Source: Nocardia seriolae NBRC 15557 (GTDB taxonomy: Bacteria; Actinomycetota; Actinomycetes; Mycobacteriales; Mycobacteriaceae). From it: a stretch of 64,000 nt of DNA. Of this stretch, positions 7,495 through 17,016 are shown one piece after another (within the stretch, counting starts at the first letter, position 1; the number at the start of each line of letters is the position of its first letter). Below the pieces are notes generated by a model. That model did no database searches and had not been told where the DNA came from. It worked only from the letters and a program-made list of their open reading frames with translations. The stretch covers positions 1-64,000 of the forward strand of contig NZ_BJWY01000016.1 in assembly GCF_007990715.1 (NCBI RefSeq). The letters are read 5' to 3'. The position numbers and the translations under genes are program-made.

Positions 7495-7854
7495 ATGAGA
7501 CGGGTATTCGGCGCGGGAGCGGCGGGAGCGACTTTCGTGATGACGATCGGGGTGGCGGGCGCGGCCCCGGGGGACGTCAGCAACGGTGATCCGAATGTCG
7601 TTGCGCAGCAGCAGATCCGGCAGGTCGCGGTCGGGGCGGACATCGGGGCCGACACCTGGGTGTTCGCGCCGCCCGCGGGCGGGCTCGCCTGCTACTGGGG
7701 ATACGTGCCGTATCCGGGTCACGACGCCGCGGGCAAGCCGTACACGCCGTGGACGGACACGATTCGCGCGGTGGGACCCGCCGGATGGACCGAGCGCCTG
7801 GATCCCGGCGCGGTCATCGAAACCAACTGCTACATGCGCCGCGCCGGGGCGTGA
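7495..7854 (+). CDS. Small secreted protein of unknown function
   Basis: The 119-residue product has a classical signal peptide: RR near the N-terminus, a hydrophobic AAGATFVMTIGVAGA core and a likely cleavage after AGA-A. The mature part is about 95 residues with two cysteines that could form a disulfide. GTG at 7489 is an alternative start; AAGGA at 7480-7484 fits either. No family recognised. Confidence 0.6.
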   Translation: MRRVFGAGAAGATFVMTIGVAGAAPGDVSNGDPNVVAQQQIRQVAVGADIGADTWVFAPPAGGLACYWGYVPYPGHDAAGKPYTPWTDTIRAVGPAGWTERLDPGAVIETNCYMRRAGA

Positions 7855-7936
7855 ACAAGGGCCGTTAGCCTCGGCCTCACACGCCTTCGATCTTGCGTCG
7901 TGGACGATGCCGCCCGCCCACGGTTGGCTGAAAACC

Positions 7937-8671
7937 ATGACGAACAAGGGAATTACGGAACAGTCCAGCCGCGTCGTGGTCGTGGGCGGCGGGTCGGGCA
8001 TGGGTCAGGCCATCGCCGACGCTTTGCTGACCCACGGCCACGAGGTGATCATCGTCGGCCGCTCCGAGCAGCGCCTGGCCGACGCGGTGCGCGAACTCGG
8101 CGACGGGAAACTCAGCGCCGTCGCGGCCGACATCACCGACGAGGACCAGGTGTCGCGGCTGTTCGAGACGGTCGGCACGGTCGATCACGTGATCAGCACC
8201 GCCGCCGACCTGGCCGGGGCCTACGGCCCGATCGCCACCTTCGATTTCGAGCACGGCCGCGGCTTCATCGAGACCAAGCTCATCGGCTCGATGCTGCTGG
8301 CCAAGCACGCCCGCCTCACCGAGAACGGCTCGCTCACCTACATTTCCGGCATCGCCGCCTACCGTCCGGCCGTGGGCGGGGCCATGGTGGCCTCGGTGAA
8401 CGCCGCACTCGAGGGCCTGGTGCGCGCACTCGCGGTAGAGCTCGCGCCGATCCGCGTCAACGCCGTCTCCCCGGGCTGGGTGATGACCGGAATCTGGGAT
8501 CAGATGCCCTGGGAGGACAAGGACGAGCGTCTCGCCGCCATGGCCGAGAAGCTGCCCGCTCGCCGCCTGGGCAAGCCGGAAGACATTGCGGCGGCGGTAC
8601 TCTCACTGCTCGGCAGCGAATTCGTCACCGGCACGGTGCTGCACGTCGACGGCGGCCACCGCCTGGTCTGA
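7937..8671 (+). CDS. Short-chain dehydrogenase/reductase family protein lacking the usual catalytic Tyr/Lys
   Basis: A 244-residue Rossmann-fold SDR. The nucleotide-binding motif VVVVGGGSGMGQ is near residue 13, and the conserved SPGWVMTG and HVDGGHRLV ends are present. The catalytic serine region is recognisable (YISGIAAYRP), but the position normally read as YxASK reads MVASVN, so both active-site Tyr and Lys are replaced. It may bind NAD(P) without classical catalysis, or act by another mechanism. The start is ATG at 7937; no strong Shine-Dalgarno is visible. It converges with the SirR-type gene. Confidence 0.85.
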   Translation: MTNKGITEQSSRVVVVGGGSGMGQAIADALLTHGHEVIIVGRSEQRLADAVRELGDGKLSAVAADITDEDQVSRLFETVGTVDHVISTAADLAGAYGPIATFDFEHGRGFIETKLIGSMLLAKHARLTENGSLTYISGIAAYRPAVGGAMVASVNAALEGLVRALAVELAPIRVNAVSPGWVMTGIWDQMPWEDKDERLAAMAEKLPARRLGKPEDIAAAVLSLLGSEFVTGTVLHVDGGHRLV

Positions 8672-8675
8672 TCCG

Positions 8676-9428
8676 CTAGTGCGCTTCGCTCAACCAGATG
8701 GCCTCGGTGGCAATGCTGCCGAGGTCGATGGTCTTCTCCTCGACCCGCACCGCGATGGTGCCCGCGAAATCGCGGCGCTCCACCACCGCGATCGGGGTGT
8801 CCAGGGCGATGCCGAGGGAGTCGAAGTAGCGCAGCATGGCCGGATCCGAATCGGAGATCCGGGCCACCCGCCCGGATTCACCGGCGTCGAAGTCGCTGAG
8901 CTGGCGGGCCGGGGGAGTGGGCACCGCGCCGTCCACCGAGGGGATCGGGTCGCCGTGCGGATCCCGGTCGGGATGGCCGAGTTTGGCGTCGATGCGCGCC
9001 ACCAGGGTCTCGGAGACCGCGTGCTCGAGCACCTCGGCCTCGTCGTGCACCTCGTCCCAGCCGTAGCCGAGCTCGTTGACCAGGAAGGTCTCGATGAGCC
9101 GGTGCCGGCGCACCATGGCGATGGCGGCGCGGCGGCCGTCCTCGGTGAGCGTGATGGACCCGTAGCGCGCGTGCTCGACCAGCCCCTGGTCGGCGAGCTT
9201 GCGGACGGCCTCGGACACCGTCGACGCGGACACCCCGATCTTCTCCGCGAGCAGCTTGGTCGACACCTTCTCCGGCGACCACTCCTGCGCGGTCCAGATC
9301 ACCTTCAAATAGTCCTGGGCGACCGACGACAGCACCGGGGCGACCGTGGTGATCTTGCCGTCGAGTTCGGAAGGTGCGGACGGATCGGCCAACTCGCGGC
9401 GGGTAGCGATGTCTCGTTTTCCGGGCAC
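8676..9428 (-). CDS. DtxR/MntR/SirR-type metal-dependent transcriptional repressor
   Basis: A 250-residue regulator in three parts: an N-terminal winged helix (AEKIGVSASTVSEAVRKLADQGLVEH), a metal-binding dimerisation domain (RRHRLIETFLVNELGYGWDEVHDEAEVLEHAVS) and a C-terminal FeoA/SH3-like domain. The histidine/glutamate pattern is that of the DtxR superfamily, which represses metal uptake when Mn(II) or Fe(II) is bound. Its position beside ribF-rpsO-pnp matches the mycobacterial gene annotated sirR. GTG at 9428 is taken as the start; the open frame extends upstream. Whether it senses Mn or Fe cannot be decided by eye. Confidence 0.9.
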   Translation of the reverse strand: MPGKRDIATRRELADPSAPSELDGKITTVAPVLSSVAQDYLKVIWTAQEWSPEKVSTKLLAEKIGVSASTVSEAVRKLADQGLVEHARYGSITLTEDGRRAAIAMVRRHRLIETFLVNELGYGWDEVHDEAEVLEHAVSETLVARIDAKLGHPDRDPHGDPIPSVDGAVPTPPARQLSDFDAGESGRVARISDSDPAMLRYFDSLGIALDTPIAVVERRDFAGTIAVRVEEKTIDLGSIATEAIWLSEAH

Positions 9429-9579
9429 GTCACCGAGCTTATGCACACCCCGCGCGGTTTCACACATCGGCTCGCGGCGGTCGCGTCCCGGGTGAACTCG
9501 CGGTGACGGCCGTGCTTCCGGCCGGGAAGATCCGCACCGCCGAATATTGTCCGACACGCGCTTTGCGTAGGCTTCCGGT

Positions 9580-10539
9580 GTGCAGAGATGGCGAAGCCTC
9601 GAGGAGATGCCCGCGGACTGGGGCCGGTGTGTCCTCACGATCGGGGTGTTCGACGGCGTTCATCGCGGTCACGCCCAGCTCATCAGCCGCGCGGTGAAAT
9701 CCGCTGCAGTGCGGGGCGTTCCGTCGGTGCTCATGACCTTCGACCCGCACCCGCTGGACGTGGTGCGGCCCGGTTCGCATCCGTCGCAGCTGTCCACCCT
9801 GGACCGGCGTGCGGAGCTGGTCGAGGAGCTCGGCATCGACGTGTTCGTCGTCATGCCCTTCACCCGCGACTTCATGAAGCTGACCCCGCAGGAGTACGTC
9901 CAGAACCTGCTGGTGGACCGGCTGCACGTGGCCGAGGTGGTGATCGGCGACAACTTCACCTTCGGCAAGCAGGCCGCGGGCACCCTGGACACCATGCGTG
10001 AGCTCGGCGCGCAGTACGGCTTCGACGTGGACGGCGTGCAGTTGCTGGGCGAGCACGCGGTCACCTTCTCCTCTACCTACATCCGCGGCTGCCTGTCCGA
10101 GGGCAATGTGGGCGCGGCCGCCGAGGCGCTGGGCCGCCCGCACCGCGTCGAGGGCGTGGTCGTGCACGGTGACGGCCGCGGCAAGGGCCTGGGCTTCCCG
10201 ACCGCGAACGTGGCCCCGACCATGCACGCCGCGATTCCCGCCGACGGGGTGTACGCGGGCTGGTTCACCGTCGTCGAGCCCGGCGACGAATTCGCCGGTC
10301 AGCGCTATATGGCCGCCATCTCGGTGGGCACCAACCCGACCTTCGACGGTCGCAATCGCACGGTCGAGCCGCACCTGCTGGACTTCGACGGCGACCTCTA
10401 CGGCAAGCACGTCGGCGTGGACTTCGTCGAGCAACTGCGCGGCATGCGCAAATTCGAGTCCATCGAGGCACTGGTCGAGGCCATCGGCAAGGACGTCGAC
10501 CAGGCGCGCAAGGTCCTCGACGACGAGACCGGCGAATAA
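9580..10539 (+). CDS. ribF: Bifunctional riboflavin kinase / FAD synthetase
   Basis: RibF phosphorylates riboflavin to FMN and adenylates FMN to FAD. The 319-residue protein has an N-terminal nucleotidyltransferase domain (GVFDGVHRGHAQL near residue 22; GDNFTFGKQAAG) and a C-terminal flavokinase domain (GRGKGLGFPTANV, VGTNPTFDG, VEPHLLDFDGDLYG). It starts with GTG at 9580, six nt after a TAGGCT -10-like box at 9568-9573, so the mRNA is probably leaderless. It leads the ribF-rpsO-pnp-pepR stretch. Confidence 0.97.
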   Translation: MQRWRSLEEMPADWGRCVLTIGVFDGVHRGHAQLISRAVKSAAVRGVPSVLMTFDPHPLDVVRPGSHPSQLSTLDRRAELVEELGIDVFVVMPFTRDFMKLTPQEYVQNLLVDRLHVAEVVIGDNFTFGKQAAGTLDTMRELGAQYGFDVDGVQLLGEHAVTFSSTYIRGCLSEGNVGAAAEALGRPHRVEGVVVHGDGRGKGLGFPTANVAPTMHAAIPADGVYAGWFTVVEPGDEFAGQRYMAAISVGTNPTFDGRNRTVEPHLLDFDGDLYGKHVGVDFVEQLRGMRKFESIEALVEAIGKDVDQARKVLDDETGE

Positions 10540-10690
10540 GGCCGCGAATACGCCGAGCCGAGGCCGATTTCCGCGAGCGTGCGGCCTCCGGTAAGCTGGC
10601 TCGTCGGGTTTGCTGCGGTTCGCGGCGGCACCCGAAGGAAACCTCCCGAGGTTCCTTATCGAGCGCGGACTGAAACACCAGGAGATATCA

Positions 10691-10960
10691 GTGGCTCTGA
10701 CCACCGAGCAGAAGCAGGCCATTCTGGCCGAGTACCGGATCCACCCGACCGACACCGGTTCCCCGGAGGCGCAGATCGCGCTGCTGTCGAAGCGGATCGC
10801 GGATCTGACCGAGCACCTCAAGACCCACAAGCACGACCACCACACCCGCCACGGTCTGCTGGCGCTGATCGGTCGTCGTCGCCGGCTCTCGAAGTACCTG
10901 CAGGCCAAGGACATCGAGCGTTACCGCTCGCTGATCGAGCGCCTGGGCCTGCGTCGCTGA
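10691..10960 (+). CDS. rpsO: 30S ribosomal protein S15
   Basis: The 89-residue S15 has the expected helical sequence ([55 protein letters not shown]). It binds 16S rRNA and helps assemble the 30S platform. The GTG start at 10691 has AGGAG 7 nt upstream. It is followed by a structured leader and pnp, the arrangement conserved in many bacteria. Confidence 0.98.
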   Translation: MALTTEQKQAILAEYRIHPTDTGSPEAQIALLSKRIADLTEHLKTHKHDHHTRHGLLALIGRRRRLSKYLQAKDIERYRSLIERLGLRR

Positions 10961-10973
10961 TTTCAGTGACATG

Positions 10974-11034
10974 CCTCTGCCAGCAGAGGTAGTTGACGAA
11001 CCGGTCAACGAGGAGGCATAGAATCTCCTCGTTG
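10974..11034 (+). promoter_or_regulatory. Three stem-loops between rpsO and pnp, two mutually exclusive
   Basis: Stem 1 is CCTCTG/CAGAGG (10974-10989). Stem 2 is GTTGAC/GTCAAC (10992-10997 with 11004-11009). Stem 3 is a perfect 10-bp hairpin (11006-11015 with 11025-11034, loop 9). Stems 2 and 3 share bases 11006-11009, so they cannot form together. A TTGACG (10993) and TAGAAT (11019) also resemble promoter boxes with a long 20-bp spacer. Likely roles are rpsO terminator, RNase processing site or pnp autoregulation. The remaining 11035-11356 leader (322 nt) holds no gene that I can see. Confidence 0.6.
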
Positions 11035-11356
11035 GCCTTTCGCATATGTGTCCGATTTCCCCACGAGGGGGAGGTCGAGACGTGTATACGCCAACAGAAG
11101 CCGTATGCACCCGCCGCGTGGCGTCGGTCTTCGGTAGTGGCTTTTCGGGGCGTGGCAAGAGATGAACCATGCGCGCCCGGAGGGCTTCGATCGATGACCG
11201 CCTCCGCGTCGCCGTATCCCAGGGGGGATAGGGCCGGGTGTGCGTGCCGCTGACCACGAGGGTCGGCGCGCGCCCATGCCGGGTACGGTCGACGAGCCGG
11301 ATCGCACGAGAGGAATGTGCGACCACCGGCGAAGACGAGAGGTTGAGATAAAACAC

Positions 11357-13618
11357 ATGTCTGACACCCAGACCAGTGCCGCCGCCGAGGTCGAGCCCGG
11401 CGTTTTCGAGTCCGTCGCCCTGATCGACAACGGCAGCTACGGAACTCGCACCATCCGCTTCGAGACCGGCCGTCTGGCCAAGCAGGCCGCGGGTTCCGTG
11501 GTCGCCTACCTCGATGACGAGACCATGCTGCTGTCGGCGACCACCGCCTCCAAGCAGCCCAAGGACCAGTTCGACTTCTTCCCGCTGACGGTGGACGTCG
11601 AGGAGCGCATGTACGCCGCGGGTCGCATCCCCGGCTCGTTCTTCCGTCGCGAGGGCCGTCCCTCCACCGACGCGATCCTGACCTGCCGCCTGATCGACCG
11701 GCCGCTGCGCCCGTCCTTCGTCGAAGGCCTGCGCAACGAGATCCAGGTCGTGGTGACCGTCATGTCGCTGGATCCCAAGGATCTCTACGACGTGGTCGCG
11801 ATCAACGCCGCTTCGGCGTCCACCCAGATCGCGGGCCTGCCGTTCTCCGGTCCGGTCGGCGGCGTGCGCGTCGCGCTGATCGAGGGCCAGTGGGTCGCGT
11901 TCCCGACCGTCGAGCAGCTCGAGGGCGCCGTCTTCGACATGGTCGTCGCGGGCCGCGTGGTCGACGGTGACGTCGCCATCATGATGGTCGAGGCCGAGGC
12001 CACCGACAAGGTGCTCGCCCTGATCGCCGACGGCGCCACCGCGCCGACGGAAACCGTTGTGGCCGAGGGCCTCGAGGCCGCCAAGCCGTTCATCGCGCGG
12101 CTGTGCAAGGCGCAGGCCGACCTGGCTGCCCTGGCCGCCAAGCCGACCGAAGAGTTCCCGATCTTCCTGCCGTACCAGGCCGACGCCTTCGAGGCGGTCG
12201 AGGGCACCTCGAAGCGTGAGCTGAAAGAGGCGCTGTCCATCGCGGACAAGCAGGAGCGCGAGGCCAAGATCGACGAGATCAAGCTCGCCGTGCTCTCCGA
12301 GCTGGCCGAGTCCTTCGCCGGTCGCGAGAAGGAGATCGGCGCGGCGTTCCGCTCGGTCACCAAGAAGCTGGTGCGCCAGCGCATCCTGACCGACAGCTTC
12401 CGCATCGACGGCCGTGGCCTGGCCGACATCCGCGCCCTGTCCGCCGAGGTCGCGGTGGTTCCCCGCGCCCACGGTTCGGCGCTGTTCGAGCGTGGCGAGA
12501 CCCAGATCCTGGGCGTCACCACCCTCGACATGGTGAAGATGGCGCAGCAGGTCGACTCGCTCGGCCCGGAGACCTCCAAGCGCTACATGCACCACTACAA
12601 CTTCCCGCCGTTCTCCACCGGTGAGACCGGTCGCGTGGGCTCGCCCAAGCGCCGCGAGATCGGCCACGGCGCGCTCGCCGAGCGTGCGCTGGTGCCCGTC
12701 CTGCCGTCGCAGGAGGAGTTCCCCTACGCCATCCGTCAGGTGTCGGAGGCGCTGGGCTCCAACGGTTCCACCTCGATGGGTTCCGTGTGCGCCTCGACCC
12801 TGTCGCTGCTGAACGCCGGTGTGCCGCTCAAGGCCCCCGTCGCCGGTATCGCCATGGGCCTGGTGTCGGACACCGTGAAGAACGACAAGGGTGAGGACGA
12901 GGTCCGCTACGTGGCCCTCACCGACATCCTGGGCGCCGAGGATGCCTTCGGCGACATGGACTTCAAGGTCGCCGGTACCCGCGAGTTCGTCACCGCGCTG
13001 CAGCTGGACACCAAGCTCGACGGCATCCCGTCGCAGGTGCTGGCCGGTGCGCTGAACCAGGCCAAGGACGCGCGCTACACCATCCTGGATGTCATGGCCG
13101 AGGCCATCAACACCCCGGACGAGATGAGCCCCTACGCTCCGCGCGTCACGGCCATCAAGATCCCGGTGGACAAGATCGGCGAGGTGATCGGGCCCAAGGG
13201 CAAGGTCATCAACCAGATCACCGAGGACACCGGCGCCAACATCTCCATCGAGGATGACGGCACCGTGTTCGTCGGCGCGACCGACGGCCCGTCGGCGCAG
13301 GCCGCGATCGACGCGATCAACGCCATCGCCAACCCGCAGCTGCCGAAGGTCGGCGAGCGCTTCCTGGGCACGGTCGTCAAGACCACCGCCTTCGGCGCGT
13401 TCGTCTCGCTGCTGCCGGGCCGCGACGGTCTGGTCCACATCTCGAAGCTGGGCAACGGCAAGCGCGTCGCCAAGGTCGAGGATGTGGTCAACGTGGGCGA
13501 CAAGATCCGCGTCGAGATCGCCGACATCGACAACCGCGGCAAGATCTCGCTGGTGCCGATCGACGAGGATTCGGACAACTCCGAAGCCTCGGCTGCGGTC
13601 GAGGCCAACGCAGAGTAA
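11357..13618 (+). CDS. pnp: Polyribonucleotide nucleotidyltransferase (PNPase; GpsI)
   Basis: PNPase degrades RNA 3' to 5' by phosphorolysis and can add heteropolymeric tails. The 753 residues cover both RNase PH domains, the linking helical domain, a KH domain ([25 protein letters not shown], about residue 610) and an S1 domain ([26 protein letters not shown], about 675). The active-site region [16 protein letters not shown] is intact. The start at ATG 11357 is preceded by only a weak GGTTGAGA; the frame is open further upstream. The acidic tail ([18 protein letters not shown]) is typical of actinobacteria. pepR follows 10 nt after the stop. Confidence 0.98.
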   Translation: MSDTQTSAAAEVEPGVFESVALIDNGSYGTRTIRFETGRLAKQAAGSVVAYLDDETMLLSATTASKQPKDQFDFFPLTVDVEERMYAAGRIPGSFFRREGRPSTDAILTCRLIDRPLRPSFVEGLRNEIQVVVTVMSLDPKDLYDVVAINAASASTQIAGLPFSGPVGGVRVALIEGQWVAFPTVEQLEGAVFDMVVAGRVVDGDVAIMMVEAEATDKVLALIADGATAPTETVVAEGLEAAKPFIARLCKAQADLAALAAKPTEEFPIFLPYQADAFEAVEGTSKRELKEALSIADKQEREAKIDEIKLAVLSELAESFAGREKEIGAAFRSVTKKLVRQRILTDSFRIDGRGLADIRALSAEVAVVPRAHGSALFERGETQILGVTTLDMVKMAQQVDSLGPETSKRYMHHYNFPPFSTGETGRVGSPKRREIGHGALAERALVPVLPSQEEFPYAIRQVSEALGSNGSTSMGSVCASTLSLLNAGVPLKAPVAGIAMGLVSDTVKNDKGEDEVRYVALTDILGAEDAFGDMDFKVAGTREFVTALQLDTKLDGIPSQVLAGALNQAKDARYTILDVMAEAINTPDEMSPYAPRVTAIKIPVDKIGEVIGPKGKVINQITEDTGANISIEDDGTVFVGATDGPSAQAAIDAINAIANPQLPKVGERFLGTVVKTTAFGAFVSLLPGRDGLVHISKLGNGKRVAKVEDVVNVGDKIRVEIADIDNRGKISLVPIDEDSDNSEASAAVEANAE

Positions 13619-13628
13619 TTATTTCTCT

Positions 13629-15065
13629 GTGACGAAGAAGCAGTCCGCGGTGCGCGCGGGATCCGCGCGCACCGCGACAGACTCCGCGCACGGCGCGAAG
13701 GACCTTGCCCCTCTGCTCCGGAATCTGGAGCAGGGGGGCTCTTCACTGGTGATCGCTCAGAAAGAGGCTGCCGCCACGGACATCGGAGTCCGGCGCACCG
13801 TGCTGCCCGGCGGGCTACGGGTGGTCACCGAGCATGTGCCGGGGGTTCGCTCGGCGTCGGTCGGCGTGTGGGTCGGGGTCGGCTCGCGTGATGAGGGACC
13901 GACCGTGGCCGGGGCCGCGCACTTCCTCGAACATCTGCTCTTCAAGGCCACGCCGACCCGTTCGGCGCTCGATATCGCGCAGGCCATGGATGCCGTCGGC
14001 GGTGAGCTGAACGCGTTCACCGCCAAGGAGCAGACCTGTTACTACGCACACGTTCTGGATGAGGATCTGCCGCTGGCGGTGGACCTGGTCTCGGATGTGG
14101 TGCTCAACGGTCTGTGCCGCGTCGAGGACGTGTCGGTGGAGCGTCAGGTGGTGCTGGAGGAGATCTCCATGCGCGACGACGATCCCGAGGATATGGTCGG
14201 CGACGCCTTCCTGACCGCGCTGTTCGGCGATCATCCGATCGGGCGGCCGGTGATCGGCAGCGTCGAGACCATCGAGTCCATGCAGGCCCAGCAGCTGCGC
14301 TCGTTCCATCTGCGGCGGTATCGGCCCGACCGGATGGTGGTGGCGGTCGCGGGCAATATCGAGCACGAGCACGTCGTCGAATTGGTGTACCGCGCCTTCA
14401 CGAATCGGCTCGAGCCCGGTCTGGAGCCCGCGCCGCGGCGCGAGGGCAAGTTCCGCCCGCGCGGCAATCCGGAGTTGCTGCGCATCCCGCGCGACAGCGA
14501 GCAGGCGCACCTGGTGTTCGGCACCCGAGCCTTCGGGCGGCACGAGGGCGAGAAGCGCTGGCCGCTCTCGGTTCTCAACACCGTGCTCGGCGGCGGCCTG
14601 AGTTCGCGGCTGTTCCAGCGCATCCGGGAGGAGCGCGGCCTGGCGTACTCGGTGTACTCCAGCGTGGACACCTTCGCCGACACCGGAGCGTTCTCGGTCT
14701 ACATCGGCTGTCAGCCCGAAAACCTGGGCCACGTGGCCAGTTTGGCGCGCGGGGTGCTCGAAGAGGTGGCCGCCGACGGCATCACCGACGCCGAGTGCGC
14801 CCGCGCCAAGGGTTCGTTGCGCGGCGGCCTGGTACTCGGCCTCGAGGACTCCGGCTCCCGCATGAACCGCATCGGCCGCTCCGAACTCAGCTACGGCAAC
14901 CACCGCAGCGTCTCCGAAACCCTCGCCCGCATAGACGAAGTCACCACCGACGAGGTGTCGCGGATCGCGGCGACCCTGCTCGCCCGCCCCTTGGGTGTGG
15001 CGGTCGCCGGTCCGTACCGCCGCACCCGCGACCTGCCCGCCGCCGTGCGCCGTCTCGTGCCCTGA
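13629..15065 (+). CDS. pepR: M16 family zinc metallopeptidase PepR
   Basis: A 478-residue pitrilysin/mitochondrial-processing-peptidase-like protease. The inverted zinc motif HFLEH is at residues 98-102, with the downstream glutamate in the GGELNAFTAKE region. The C-terminal half carries GGGLSSRLFQRIREERGLAYSVYS, typical of the family. The GTG start at 13629 lies 10 nt after the pnp stop, and the pnp-pepR order matches mycobacteria. Probably cytosolic, as no signal peptide is seen; substrates unknown. Confidence 0.95.
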   Translation: MTKKQSAVRAGSARTATDSAHGAKDLAPLLRNLEQGGSSLVIAQKEAAATDIGVRRTVLPGGLRVVTEHVPGVRSASVGVWVGVGSRDEGPTVAGAAHFLEHLLFKATPTRSALDIAQAMDAVGGELNAFTAKEQTCYYAHVLDEDLPLAVDLVSDVVLNGLCRVEDVSVERQVVLEEISMRDDDPEDMVGDAFLTALFGDHPIGRPVIGSVETIESMQAQQLRSFHLRRYRPDRMVVAVAGNIEHEHVVELVYRAFTNRLEPGLEPAPRREGKFRPRGNPELLRIPRDSEQAHLVFGTRAFGRHEGEKRWPLSVLNTVLGGGLSSRLFQRIREERGLAYSVYSSVDTFADTGAFSVYIGCQPENLGHVASLARGVLEEVAADGITDAECARAKGSLRGGLVLGLEDSGSRMNRIGRSELSYGNHRSVSETLARIDEVTTDEVSRIAATLLARPLGVAVAGPYRRTRDLPAAVRRLVP

Positions 15066-15090
15066 GCGCGGCGGGTATCTGTTTGCCTGT

Positions 15091-15127
15091 GCGAGTAGCC
15101 GTCTCACCGACTGAGACGGCTACTCGC
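15091..15127. terminator. Terminator of the pnp-pepR unit
   Basis: A perfect 16-bp stem (15091-15106 with 15112-15127) and a 5-nt loop lie 26 bp after the pepR stop. Confidence 0.85.
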
Positions 15128-15197
15128 CAGTAGCTCCGCACATCCTGTGAGGGATGCCGGTTTGTGGCTATGATCACCTCGCAGATGGGAGGGGTCA

Positions 15198-16943
15198 GTG
15201 CTCAGACCAGGTGAGATCTTCGCCGGGTACCTCATAGAGCGCGAGCTCGGACGCGGGGGGATGGGTGCCGTGTACCTGGCTCGTCACCCGCGCCTGCCCA
15301 GGTGGATCGCGCTGAAGCTGCTCAATCCGGAATACCACGGCAACACCGAGACTCACGTGCGCTTCGAGCGCGAGGCCGATCTGGCCGCGCGGCTGAATCA
15401 CGTCGGCGTGGTCACCGTCTACGACCGCGGAGTCGAGGACGGGCGACTATGGATCGCCATGCAGTACGTCGACGGCGTGGAGGCCGAGTCCGTCACCGGC
15501 ATGACCGCCGAGCAGGCCGTGGAGATCGTCGTCGCCACCGCCGACGCCCTCGATTACGCGCACCGGGTCGGGGTGCTGCACCGAGATGTCAAGCCCGCCA
15601 ACATCATGCTGGCCCGCGAGACCCGCGACCAGCAGGCGGGAGTATTGCTCACCGACTTCGGCATCGCGCGACTACAGGAGGACACCGCGCGGCTGACCGG
15701 CTCGGGTTCGGTCATGGCGACCCTCGCCTACGCCTCGCCCGAGCAGTTGCAGAACGAGCCGATCGGTCCCTGGTCGGATCAATATTCGCTGGCCTGCACG
15801 CTGTTTCGCTTGCTGACCGGGGTGCCGTTGTTCCCGTCCAGTGATCTCGGGGCGATCGTGAAGTCGCATCTGTACGACAATCCGCCGCCGGTGCGGAGCA
15901 TCCGGCCGGGACTGCCCGCCTCCCTGGACTCGGTGCGCGCGCGGGCGCTGGCGAAGAATCCGGCGGAGCGGTACCCGTCGTGTACCGAGTTCGCGGAGGC
16001 GGCGCGGCGAGCGCTCGCGGTGGGGGATCCGGTGGGTTCGTCCACCATATCGATCCGGGATCGGACTCCGGAAACCCCTGCGCGCCAGGTGAAGTCGGCT
16101 CCGGCCGGACGGCGGGCGAGCGTGGGCGGCGCGGGGGCCCGGCCGTTGCAGTCGGAGGCTCGGGCATCGCAGTCGGAGGCCAGTGCCTTGCACTCGGGCG
16201 CTCATGCCCAGCGCCGGGCGCCGCAATCGTCGGTGGCGCTGCGCTCCGGGCGGTTGACCGATATCCCGGGCCTTTTCGGCCCCGCCTCCGACCGGCATCC
16301 ATTGTTGCCCCGGGACGAGGCGAGATCGCCTCGGCCGGTTCGCAAATGGTTGGTGGGGTTACGGGCCGTGGTCCTGCTCGGCGTGTGCCTGGCGGCCGCG
16401 CTGGGGTTGGCGGTGTTCCTGGTGACGTCGTCGGGGAATTCGGAGAAACCGAAGGCCCCTGCCGCCGAAATCGCTCAGATCAGTGCCGCGTTCCCCGGAT
16501 TGGTTCCGAGCACACCGGAATTGGGTTCGGGCTTCGCATCCGCGAGCTGCCGCGTGGTCGACCACGACACCAAGGGCTTCACACCGCCGTGGGCCTTCGA
16601 GGGTTGGATGGCGGCATGGGACTGCCTGTACTCGAACGAGCACGACGTCAACGAATACATCCTCTTCTCCTACAGTTCGAGCGCGGTGGCTCGCTCCGCG
16701 CTCACGAAGGTCCATCTGGTCGGCTCCGCGTTCGAGGATCAGACCTTCAAGGAGTTCTGCGGCAAGAAGCAGTACACCAACTATCGGTTCGACTCGATCT
16801 CCGAACGTCCCTCGACCGCCTTCGCCACCTCGTTCTTCGACGACCCCAAGCGCGAGAAGTTCCTCATGTACACCCGGGGCACGCCGAGCGCACCCGGCGG
16901 TGTCGTCGACTGGTGGAAGTCGTTGCCGCTCACCCAACCGTGA
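15198..16943 (+). CDS. Membrane-anchored Ser/Thr protein kinase (PknB family)
   Basis: Residues about 8-265 form a Hanks-type kinase: Gly loop ELGRGGMGAVYLA, invariant Lys in ALKLLNPEY, catalytic HRDVKPANIML near residue 129, DFG in TDFGIARL, and APE-like ASPEQL. A long Ser/Ala/Arg-rich juxtamembrane linker follows, then one transmembrane helix (VVLLGVCLAAALGLAVFLV, about 392-415). The extracellular domain of about 160 residues has two visible cysteines. It lacks PASTA repeats, so the ligand is not peptidoglycan stems by the usual route. GTG at 15198 has GGGAGGGG upstream. An operator-like palindrome and a PNPOx gene follow. Confidence 0.93.
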   Translation: MLRPGEIFAGYLIERELGRGGMGAVYLARHPRLPRWIALKLLNPEYHGNTETHVRFEREADLAARLNHVGVVTVYDRGVEDGRLWIAMQYVDGVEAESVTGMTAEQAVEIVVATADALDYAHRVGVLHRDVKPANIMLARETRDQQAGVLLTDFGIARLQEDTARLTGSGSVMATLAYASPEQLQNEPIGPWSDQYSLACTLFRLLTGVPLFPSSDLGAIVKSHLYDNPPPVRSIRPGLPASLDSVRARALAKNPAERYPSCTEFAEAARRALAVGDPVGSSTISIRDRTPETPARQVKSAPAGRRASVGGAGARPLQSEARASQSEASALHSGAHAQRRAPQSSVALRSGRLTDIPGLFGPASDRHPLLPRDEARSPRPVRKWLVGLRAVVLLGVCLAAALGLAVFLVTSSGNSEKPKAPAAEIAQISAAFPGLVPSTPELGSGFASASCRVVDHDTKGFTPPWAFEGWMAAWDCLYSNEHDVNEYILFSYSSSAVARSALTKVHLVGSAFEDQTFKEFCGKKQYTNYRFDSISERPSTAFATSFFDDPKREKFLMYTRGTPSAPGGVVDWWKSLPLTQP

Positions 16944-16966
16944 CGGTGGCCGCACCCCGCTAAATT

Positions 16967-16982
16967 CAGTACGGGCGTACTG
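16967..16982. promoter_or_regulatory. Palindromic operator upstream of the PNPOx-like gene
   Basis: CAGTACG-GG-CGTACTG is a perfect 7-2-7 inverted repeat 34 bp upstream of the start at 17017. The TetR gene at 17725-18411 is a candidate ligand, but nothing in the sequence ties them. Confidence 0.55.
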
Positions 16983-17016
16983 CTAGATTCGATCGCGGGA
17001 CCTCGAAGGGAGCGCG

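Noticed and set aside
10688..13438. Very long open frame (over 900 codons) antisense to rpsO-pnp
   Set aside because: It mirrors the codon bias of pnp, has low-complexity His/Arg/Gly-rich composition and matches no family.
13815..15107. Long open frame antisense to pepR
   Set aside because: A shadow of the M16 peptidase caused by high third-position GC.
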